Positions 56,191-64,000 of a DNA stretch of 64,000 nt are shown here, in pieces. Location of the stretch: positions 37,833,501 to 37,897,500 of the forward strand of contig CM065388.1 in the NCBI GenBank assembly GCA_033060915.1, given 5' to 3'. The stretch's first letter is position 1. Every line of letters begins with the position of its first letter. A program made the position numbers and the translations under genes. Under the pieces are notes generated by a model. That model searched no databases. It saw only the letters and a program-made list of their open reading frames with translations, and was not told the origin of the DNA. Origin of the DNA: Euryodendron excelsum (lineage: Eukaryota; Streptophyta; Magnoliopsida; Ericales; Pentaphylacaceae).

Positions 56191-58262
56191 GCAAGTATAG
56201 GGTTTGGTAGTAGATGGTGCAAGTGGATTATGGAGTGTTTATCTTCAAACCAAATTTCAGTTCTTATAAATGGCTCAGACTATAAGGAGTTTAAAGCAGA
56301 GAAAGGGTTCAGGCAAGGTGACCCCATCTCACTATTTCTATTTATCATAGCATCAGAGGGCTAAAGCATTCTGATACAAGAGCAAACGACAAGGGGGATA
56401 TAAATGGAGCTAATTTGGGATCAAACTTGTCATTTTTATCAGTAACTTATCTATAATTTGCTGATGATACTATTTTGTTTTGCAAAGCTAAGATAAGGGA
56501 GCTGTTAGCATGGATGAAAATTTTGGGATGTTTTGAAATGTTGTCTGGTTTAAAGATCAACTTCAGCAAGTGTATGGTGAGTGGAATAGGAGTTAATGAT
56601 GCTTTTTTGAAAGAGGTGGCTGACATTTTTATGTGCAAAAGTGCTCCATTTCCCATGAAATACTTAGGCCTTTAGTTGGGTGCTAGTCCAAGATTGATAA
56701 AAAAAAAAAATGGGAGGGGGTGATTGACATGTTCAAAAAAAGACTCTCAGTTTGGAATAGGAAGCAACTCTCTATGGGAGGTAGAATCACATTGATTAAA
56801 GCAATTCTGGTAAACTTACCTCTTTATTATTTGTTTTTATATAGAATGTTAGATCAAGTATGCTTGGAGCTTGAAAAACTACAGAGACAATTTATTTGGG
56901 GTGACAAAGACTCAAGGAAGAACATGAGAATTGTTTATAGGGGCAAAGTAACTACCAACTGGAAATATGGTGGGCTGGGTATTCTGTTACTAAAAGGAAG
57001 GAATTTCTCCCTTTTAGCAAAATGGTGGTGGAGATTTGGTACAAAAAAACAAGCGCTCTGGAGAAAAATTGTTTGTACAAAATACTACATTAATGCAGAT
57101 GTCTGGTCTCCCTTTTCATTAAGTTATTCCAATTACTCCAGGATCTGCGCTAATATTTTATCAATTGGAAGTAACAAATTAAGATGCCCTCAGCTCCATA
57201 ATCCCTCTCAATCTTCACCTCATGTTGGGTTATGAATCTTCTATCAGATTTTGGCATGATGTGTGGTTAGGTGTCTTAGTTTTGAAGAATTCCTATCCTA
57301 GGCTATTTTCTCTATCAACTCTGAAAGAGGCTTTTGTGAAAAATTGCTTTAACAGTGATGAAGCTTCATGGAGCTTATCCTTCATAAGGTCTTTATTCCA
57401 TTGGGAATCTGAGAGCTTGGAGAAACTATTGAAGTCTCTTCAATCTGCAGCTTCTAATCCTATTTCTAATGATTCCTTATTGTGGAAAGAAAATAAGGAT
57501 GGCTTATTCTCATGCAGTTCCTTCTACAAAACTTTTGAAGATGGTAGAGTTCTCCCCTCATTCATTTTCAGTTTCATATGGAGGATAAACACCCCATCTA
57601 AAGCATTATTCTTCTGCTGGTTAGTTGTTCAAGAAAAAATCAAATCAAAGGTAATGCTAAAGAGGAGACTATGCTTGGGTCCAGGTATAGAGGTAATGTC
57701 TTCTCTATGCAGGTCAACTCTTGAATCCATGGACCATCTTTTGCTTGGATGTCATTTCTCTTGGAAGGTTTGGGCAGCTATTTTGAAGTGGTGAGGGCTG
57801 TTATGGGTTGTTCAGAAAACTTCTTGTCCCATGTGGAATGGTGGTTTGATATCAGGTATAAAAAGTTCAAGAACTCTGTTTGGAATTCTCTGTTTGTAGC
57901 TGTAATTTGGATGATATGGTTATTAAGGAATGATTACATATTCAAGTAATATCAGCCGGATTATGATGAAGTGGTGCAAAACATCAAGGTTTCCACAACA
58001 TTATGGATCAATGCAAAATCAAGGTAGTCAGACTTTAGCATTTTTGATTTTTTGTATTCAATTGATCAGTTATGTGCTTGAATGTTGGTTAGTTAGTTGG
58101 TTTGTTGGCTTCTTGCCAATGGTGTATTATGTTTTTTTGATGTGTAGGTTGGTGGCTCCTTATTCTGCCCAGCTCTTCTACTGGAGTAGCCTTGGGTCCC
58201 CCCTTCCATCTATATTTTTCACACTCTTGAATGCATTTTACTATTCAAAAAAACAAAAAAAA
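56187..58262 (+). pseudogene. LINE (L1-type) ORF2 remnant, plus strand, second copy
   Basis: Plus-strand RT from about the YGVF region to the FADDTILFCKAKI catalytic block (56458-56496), then KYLGL. The C-terminal RT and thumb follow in 56720-57235 (MGGRITLIKAILVNLPLYYL, FIWGDKDSRKNMRIVYRGKV). The zf-RVT domain is 57222-57794 (SFIWRINTPSKALFFCWLVV, MLKRRLCLGPGIEVMSSLCR, CHFSWKVW). The tail, about 470 bp further on, ends TATTCAAAAAAAC, the LINE 3' end. This copy is better preserved than the left arm: the long frames are intact apart from a stop after KYLGL, a short A-run insertion near 56700 and a frame change near 57225. The N-terminal RT and endonuclease are absent. Confidence 0.87.
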
Positions 58263-58384
58263 TATGTGTCTCAAGGAAGAGTCCCACCATGATCCCACTC
58301 CAAAATCACATACAATTGTATCATTTCTATTTTTTAAAATTGTTTTCTATTTTTTTTTATTTTTCATTTTAGTTTGGTTGTTTT

Positions 58385-58421
<37 letters not shown>

Positions 58422-58478
58422 CCTAATCACCATTAGCGGCACATGTTCTCTTTGCAGATAAAAATATTAACAACAGCT
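56187..58478 (+). repeat. Right arm of the large inverted repeat
   Basis: Partner of 52610-54900. It extends past the LINE A-tail through a CT microsatellite (58387-58417) to about 58478, where the two arms diverge. Confidence 0.85.
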
Positions 58479-58645
58479 CATATTGGGACTACAAATTTTA
58501 TGAGTTCCATGTATCGCACTGGGCCAACGCTAATATATATATTTATGTGTGTAGATATTCTTTATTTCCTTGTTAGCCCAAACTTTCTAATAGTAAGTTT
58601 CAACTCAAAAGGACTCCATGCACACAACCCAAACAAATCTCCTTC

Positions 58646-58650
58646 CAAAG
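58646..58650. repeat. Target-site duplication of solo LTR F, left copy (CAAAG)
   Basis: CAAAG before F; repeated exactly at 60366-60370. Confidence 0.88.
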
Positions 58651-60365
58651 TGTTAGACAAGGTGGCAACCTAAGAGCAAGAGTGAATTGGGTTTATAATT
58701 AAAAATTAAAAATTAAAATAATCTAATGCACTTAATTTTCAAGTAGTGAGATGCAATAAAAAAGATATAAAATATTAAGCTAGATATATAATGAATAAGA
58801 CAACCCAAGATATAATCAATGTGAGATTAGTACAATGATTCAAGTGTGTGTGTGTATCTCAAGTATATCAAGATAATATATATATATATATATAAGAAAA
58901 ATATTAAGCAAGATATAAAGAGAGCAAAAAAAAGAGATCAAACACAATAATTTAAAGTGGTTCAGTTGGCTCCTCTTATGCCAAACTTACGTCCACCTTC
59001 AAGGCTCCTTTACACTAAGTGTTTTGTTCTAAAAATGCTAAAAAAAAATAATCCTTTGTTTTGCTCTCCAAAACAAAGCACCAAGAGGATCTTTTTCTCC
59101 AAGTGTTTCTCTCAACCACTCAAGAAATAAATCACAAGAGTTTAGCAACCCTTTTACAAATGATATACGGAAGTTGAAGCTCACAACTATAGATACAAAA
59201 CTCTCAAGAGTTGAATAAAAAATGAAGCTCAAAGATGAAATAGAATATAAAGAAGTAAAGCTCAAAACTTGAAGATCTTGATAAATATCACTTTCTATGC
59301 TCAATCTTTGTAATATCTTGTGTGTGTCTTGCTTCTCTTGTGTATCTCTATTTATAGACAAATATAAAAGGCAGATTTATAGCTTCAAATGAGTTTCTAG
59401 CCGTTTGAGAAAGCATTGAAAATTTCTTTCCGTTGAGCTACTTGCTGCCAGACAAGTTTTTAAATTTTTGATAAGATGTCTTCACTTTCACATCAATTTT
59501 TAACTTTATAGCGTTCAAATTTAAAAATGATTATAAGAAAAAAGTTGTATTCATGAAAGTAAGTTTTCAGAACCTCAAAAATCAGGTCGATTCAATAGTT
59601 AGATCAAAAGTTATGATCAAAATACTCAAATTGTCTCTCAGTTGGCCTATTTGAATTTTTGCAGAATTTTTTTTATTTTCACCTCGATTTTCTTCATTAT
59701 AATGTTTGAATTTGAAAATGGCTATAAGAGAAAAGTTGTAGACATAGAAGTCAGATTTTCAGAACCTCAAGAATCAATACATTTGAATATCTGGAACAAA
59801 AGATATGGTCAGATTATTGAGGCTATCTCCCAACTGTCATATTTTTGAACTTCTGCTCCGATATTTCACTTTCCAGCTCCGTTTTAGCCCATAAGACATT
59901 CTCTTCACGACATTCTCATAAGATACCGTTTATAGAAATTTAAATTTTATTTCCAATGTTACAAAAATCAAATCAATCCAACAGTTGGATCAAAAGTTAT
60001 ATACAAAATACTGAAACTATCTCTAATGAGATTTCTTGCTATTATCTTTGACTGAGTTTTCTTCATGCTATGCATTACTTTTACATCCAAGACTAACAAT
60101 AACTTCAAGAAATGTTAGATAATTAACATTTAAAACATAAATAAAAAATTAAGTGATTTATCATTAAAATGATAAATCAAAAAATTAAGCGATTTATCAT
60201 TAAAATGCACAATATATTTAAACTCTTAACATACAATTCTTTAAAAATCTTAACTAATACATCAAACATACTTTATTATAAAATCTTGAGATTAACCAAA
60301 TTTTAATCATTAAAACATTTATATTTGTTATCATCAAAACCAATTAATGAAACTTGAGACTAACA
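58651..60365 (+). mobile_element. Copia solo LTR F, 1715 bp
   Basis: Ends TGTTAG and CTAACA, flanked by exact CAAAG duplications, with no internal domain. The start (GGTGGCAACCTAAGAG, then GTGAATTGGG) and the end (TTTGTTATCATCAAAAC) match solo LTR E, so the two belong to one copia lineage. A TATA-like TCTATTTATAGAC is at about 59346-59358. ORFs inside are not coding: they run through a diverged repeat of about 190 bp (see 59465-60035). Confidence 0.87.
59465..60035. repeat. About 190 bp repeat, three copies, in LTR F
   Basis: AAAAGTTGTATTCATGAAAG (59541) and AAAAGTTGTAGACATAGAAG (59730) start matching units 189 bp apart. A third, weaker unit follows to about 60035. Each unit also holds TTTTCAGAACCTCAA or a variant, and GATCAAAAGTTAT. 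Confidence 0.75.
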
Positions 60366-60370
60366 CAAAG

Positions 60371-61604
60371 GAGAGTCTTGTGTACTAAAGTTATGTTTGG
60401 AATGTCATTCCCATTTTCTTTGTCGTTCTCTTATTTGATATTACTTTTAAAGTTAAAAATATAAATATTTACATTGTCTTGGTGGTTGGTGCTATTGATG
60501 AGTGTAGGAACTAGGAGTTTTTGGCCATAGTAACACTATTTTTAAAACTAATTCCCAATCTAACATTCTCATCTATTTAATTCCCAATCTAATACTATTT
60601 GTGCTAGGTAGGCTATCATAATAGGAAATATTGTCACCCTAGTTTTTTTAGATGAGAAAAGAGGTGCGAAGCTAGCTCTTTCTCCCTTGCTCACTCTCTC
60701 TTTCTCTCTCACACACACACACATCTTTAGAATCACAACCCAAGTCATCCCCCTACTAAAATTCTTTTCATTGCTCCACATTAGTTGCACTTAACGAAAT
60801 ATTTCTTCGTACCAATTGGCTTTTGAAGAATTAATATTAATTTGATTATTCAAAGTTGTAGAGAGAAAAATGGAAAGTATAATGCGTTTTGTTGAGGCTT
60901 CAATATGGAATTTCAGAACAATTTAGAGAAAAAAAAGTTAAAAAAAACTATTGAAAAATATATTAGCATAATAACAAAAATAAGCGGAGATGAATAAAGA
61001 TGGTAATTTGTAAGAAAGGGATTTGAGACTTTAATTTGTAATATAAAAGTTGAAGACCAAGCATTTTTAATTTTTCACTCTCATTTGTCTTATAGCTATT
61101 AACATGTTGTTACCACTTGCATAGGGACCTTTCAACAGTTAAAATTTAGTTTTGTAAAAAAAAATTTGAAGGGAAACCAAGGAAATCACTATAATGGATA
61201 TGACTGATGAGACTAACGATAGAGCTTGCAGGTAGATAAGGATGTTGCCAATTGGAAAGAGTTGTTCAACTTGATAGCAAACGCTCTAATTAACTTTGGT
61301 GATTTGACTATTTTTTACGATAGTTAAATAGATGAACTGCACTATTGTGAAATTTGGAGAGACTATTTTTTACGGTAGTTAAATAGATGAACTATTGTGA
61401 AATTTGGAGAGAGAGAGAGAGAGAGAGAGAGTGGTAGAAGTCGATTATGGTGTGGTGGTGAACATGTCTAGATCTTTTGCTTTTACTTGGATGAAGAGGG
61501 TAAACGAATAACGATTGTTTCTTCCGGATGGTACTGGGTCAATTTTTGTGGTAGTTAAGGCTTTTTGGGGGTCATGGATTTGGTCATTGCATGGATAAAA
61601 TGAC
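60371..61604. other. Intergenic DNA, no gene seen
   Basis: AT-rich, no convincing ORF. Contains a 55 bp tandem duplication (61306-61415) and a GA microsatellite (61407-61431). Confidence 0.5.
61306..61415. repeat. 55 bp tandem duplication
   Basis: GACTATTTTTTACGATAGTT starts at 61306 and GACTATTTTTTACGGTAGTT at 61361. The second copy lacks a few bases (GCACT) in the middle. Confidence 0.8.
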
Positions 61605-61901
61605 TGTAGAGAAGAGAAAAAAATCTAGTGGTTAGGTAGTACTGAGTATTCGGTGGTAATCCATATCAAATGGTGACACGTGATAAGTGAATACATCATC
61701 AACCTGAGTTTGTGAAGTAGTGAGAGACTTTTAATCTAATATCCTATTAGATTTTGTCAAGTGGTATTTTTTTCTTAAAAATCTCTCCACTACTCCACAT
61801 ACTCAGGTTGTTGATTTATTCACCCACCAAATATCATTATTTTATAGAGATTACCACCGAGTACTCAGTACTACCTTGACTATTAAACTTTTTTTCTACG
61901 G
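61605..61901. mobile_element. Fold-back / long-TIR MITE of about 300 bp
   Basis: Arms of about 120-135 bp (61606-61740 and 61784-61901) are imperfect reverse complements. Paired blocks include AGGTAGTACTGAGTA, TCGGTGGTAATC, ATCAACCTGAGT (left; CAACAACCTGAGT in the right arm) and GTAGTG. The loop is about 43 bp. Long TIRs suggest a Mutator-like or fold-back element. No target duplication could be fixed. Confidence 0.65.
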
Positions 61902-62382
61902 ATAAGGTTGTATTGGTGGAGAGTATTGAAACTTTTAGTGAGAGTTCAAAGACGGTGAAGGGAGGCAGAAATTTTGAGACATTTTATCTTTCTTTATATT
62001 TTTATCATCTTTATAAAATCTGACACGGCGATGCATTATACTGTGGCAACTATCCTAACGAAGAAAACATCATATTGGGAATTAATTTGAAAGAAGTGTT
62101 AGATTGAAAATATTTTTCGAAAGTAAGGTAATTTTGGTAAAAAACTCCAGGAACTACAAAGTGAAGGGTATGACTTAAGCTGCTGCTTTGGTGTTTCATC
62201 TAAATTAAAGTAGAGAGATCCTTCCCCCTAACTCACTATAGTTGGATTCTGACAAAATTATAAAGAATAGATACGATTATACAGTGCAAAACTCATACAT
62301 GACTTTCTTTCTTTTTTCGTTTTTTCTTTTTAATTCTTTGAATGCTTGGCAAATACTTAAGAGGGCCAACCAAACTTGGCAA
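61902..62382. other. Intergenic DNA, no gene seen
   Basis: AT-rich with only chance ORFs. It is the left flank of the copia element G. Confidence 0.5.
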
Positions 62383-62387
62383 CTAAT

Positions 62388-63693
62388 TGTTGGGTACTAC
62401 GGAATTTCTCACGACCTGGCTATAGTGTATACGCATACTACCAAAAATTTTGATCAGATTAGCATAGCCTAATCTACGTGATTAGAATTATACCTTCAAG
62501 ATCTCTCTAGTTTGAACCCAAATAACAAGAATCAGCACTAAGCACGAAGCAACCGCTCAAACTCAATCTTCGGACTTCTGCTGTATTCCTCGTACACGCC
62601 TTGCTCTACAAAGAGTGGGCTCGCCGCTGCTAAGGTTTCTCTTCCTCACAAAAACGTGTATCTCTCAATTATGTGCAGAGTGTAACCCTAACAGCTCTTA
62701 GAGCGCGTATATATATATAAGCAACAACAGGGACCATAGGATTAGTATAACTAGAACTTCCTACGCAAATAAGGACTCCTAATCCAAGCAGGATTAATCC
62801 TTATTTACGTAAATTATAATTTATATTACTAACAAATTATAATTGCACTCCCTATTATACTAGAAATTATATTTCGAGCTTCATATTATTAAATGCTTAT
62901 TTATCTCCCCACGTTAAGATTACAGATACCCGTCTATTAAATTAAATTACTGATAATTAAATTTAATAGACTTATTTAATTCCTTGAGACCTTCCACTTA
63001 ACTTATTTGATATGTCGGATTCATAATCCACCTGCAAGGTTTGACATAATCAAAACTTATAAGCTTCCTTAAGGGGATATCATCAATCCCTATACAGGGA
63101 CGTGGATTTCATCAATAATAAATATTCACCATACACATAATGTTATTGTCCAACTCACTAAGTTTATTGACCCACAAAGAATCTCACTCTTCTGTGAATC
63201 AAAACAATAAATACTACATGCACGTGTTTATTTATTATATTAGGATTAAGAGCATAAGCACTCATAAGAACCATGAGGTATTAAGTGTTTTATATAGTCA
63301 GTATAAAAACAATTACCTCAACACGGTCCTGTTCAATACACACAAAGTGTACTAGTGCAAGGAGTTGAAACTATACCATTCCCCATAGTTAAGACAGACC
63401 TATTAAAACCTTGTACTACAGTCCTACTGATGGTGTGTCCATTTCCATCTAAGACTGTGAACGATAAACTTATATTCCATAAAAACCGATGATCTGATCT
63501 TCCGTGTGTAAGTCGTACTCTACACACCAAATCATCTATTATATAGAATAAGAGACACACATGCATAATCATTAAATAAATAATGAAATGCAAACATTTC
63601 TCGCCCAGATTCTCATTAAAATGGAATAACTAATTTATTAATAAATACTAAAGCCATTACACAAAGCATGTCTTTTAGTATAAATTCCCAACA
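62388..63693 (-). repeat. 3' LTR of copia element G, 1306 bp
   Basis: Minus strand TGTTGGGAATTTATAC at 63693 to GTAGTACCCAACA at 62388; the terminal 7 bp TGTTGGG and CCCAACA are inverted copies. It follows a PPT and the end of pol. A TATA-type stretch (TATATATATA) lies near 62708-62719 on the minus strand. The presumed target copy at the left is CTAAT (62383-62387); its partner is outside the window. Open frames inside (such as 63593-63333) are not supported as genes. Confidence 0.88.
62708..62719 (-). promoter_or_regulatory. TATA-like promoter stretch in copia LTR G
   Basis: Minus strand TTATATATATATACGCGC. The homologous fragment at 26767-26779 also carries TATATATACGC. Confidence 0.5.
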
Positions 63694-63704
63694 ATCTCCC
63701 ACTT
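63694..63704 (-). other. Polypurine tract of copia element G
   Basis: Minus strand AAGTGGGAGAT directly before TGTTGGG, the common copia arrangement. Confidence 0.85.
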
Positions 63705-63708
63705 AGAC

Positions 63709-64000
63709 TCAAAGCCATGCTGTAATGTATCTAAGTCCCATCCCTTCTAAATGACTCTTAAAAGTCTTTGCTGGTAAGGTCTTTGTAAAGGGGTCTTCCA
63801 GGTTGTCTGCTAATGCAATCTTGGTAACCACCACATCACCTCTGTGCACTATGTCTCGTATAAGGTGATATTTACGCTCTATGTGTTTTGCCCTCTTGTG
63901 GATTCTAGGTTCCTTTGAGTTAGCAACCGCCCCGCTATTATCACAATAAAGTGTAATAGGCGACTGTACTGAAGGTACCTCTCCTAAATCCAACAAAAAG
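63709..64000 (-). CDS. Copia pol, C-terminal RNase H (partial, runs off window)
   Basis: An open minus frame from the window edge to a stop at 63709. It shows the end of a copia RNase H: ITLYCDNSGAVANSKEP, then HIERKYHLIRDIV and ADNLEDPFTKTLP, with the catalytic-type Asp in CDNSGA and a final region LEGMGLRYI. RNase H removes the RNA strand after reverse transcription. No stop or frameshift in the visible 97 codons, so this copia copy may be younger than the gypsy elements. The remainder of gag-pol, the PBS and the 5' LTR lie to the right, outside the window. Confidence 0.9.
   Translation of the reverse strand, partial: FLLDLGEVPSVQSPITLYCDNSGAVANSKEPRIHKRAKHIERKYHLIRDIVHRGDVVVTKIALADNLEDPFTKTLPAKTFKSHLEGMGLRYITAWL

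Noticed and set aside
52610..58478. Twin-priming inversion of a single LINE
   Set aside because: Twin priming inverts a 5' part without duplicating it; here the same LINE segment and its 3' flank are present twice.
63333..63593. Minus-strand frame of 86 codons in copia LTR G
   Set aside because: Lies wholly within the LTR; no domain and no reason to expect a gene there.
1..64000. Host protein-coding genes, tRNA or rRNA genes
   Set aside because: No frame outside transposable elements has a recognisable domain, and I saw no tRNA-like clover-leaf blocks or rRNA sequence. A tRNA scan and protein search would settle this.

Overview
The window is plant nuclear DNA, most likely from a eudicot with a large, repeat-rich genome. 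The species cannot be named from sequence alone. I find no convincing host gene, tRNA, rRNA or CRISPR array. Nearly everything that can be identified is transposable-element sequence, stacked by repeated nested insertion: Ty3/gypsy elements of the Tat/Ogre lineage, Ty1/copia LTRs, non-autonomous Helitrons, LINEs and MITEs.

Layout. 1-2293: two plus-strand Helitrons and the first 10 bp of a third (H4). 2294-32363: gypsy element A, minus strand, with ACTAT target duplications, inserted 10 bp inside H4. Element A carries a decayed gag-protease-RT-RNase H-integrase on the minus strand and a decayed antisense ORF on the plus strand. It was split by element C (5368 to about 26463, plus strand, tRNA-Arg-type PBS, no gag-pol, with a minus-strand ORF of plant-mobile-domain type). 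The left LTR of C holds a 5.5 kb solo LTR (D, minus), which itself holds a copia solo LTR (E). A 340 bp hAT-like MITE lies just inside C. A copia LTR fragment (26471-27060) marks a deletion junction where the integrase core of A was lost.

32372-34656 is a precisely bounded minus-strand Helitron (H3). 34742-44758 is gypsy element B, full length (10.0 kb), minus strand, with both LTRs, PBS, PPT, gag-pol and a multi-exon antisense ORF on the plus strand. 45399 to about 52540 is an array of abutting Helitrons (Y and Z minus; W and V plus). W lies 4 bp inside the 5' end of Z, and Z is inserted exactly at the 5' end of Y. 52610-58478 is a large inverted repeat, two roughly 2.3 kb arms of LINE RT plus flanking DNA around a spacer of about 1.3 kb. 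58651-60365 is a second copia solo LTR (F). 61605-61901 is a fold-back element. From 62388 to the right edge is the 3' end of a copia element (LTR, PPT and RNase H).

How the parts work together. A and B are built for retrotransposition: the LTR promoter fires leftward, a tRNA primes at the PBS, and gag-pol makes the particle, protease, RT, two RNase H domains and integrase. Both are inactivated by stops and catalytic changes, part of which fit methylated-cytosine decay. C has no recognisable pol and would have depended on other elements. All three carry an extra ORF antisense to the element's own mRNA, between pol and the 3' LTR. Element sizes, PBS types and target duplications are read directly from the sequence. 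Lineage names rest on known family features: antisense extra ORF, dual RNase H and PBS type.
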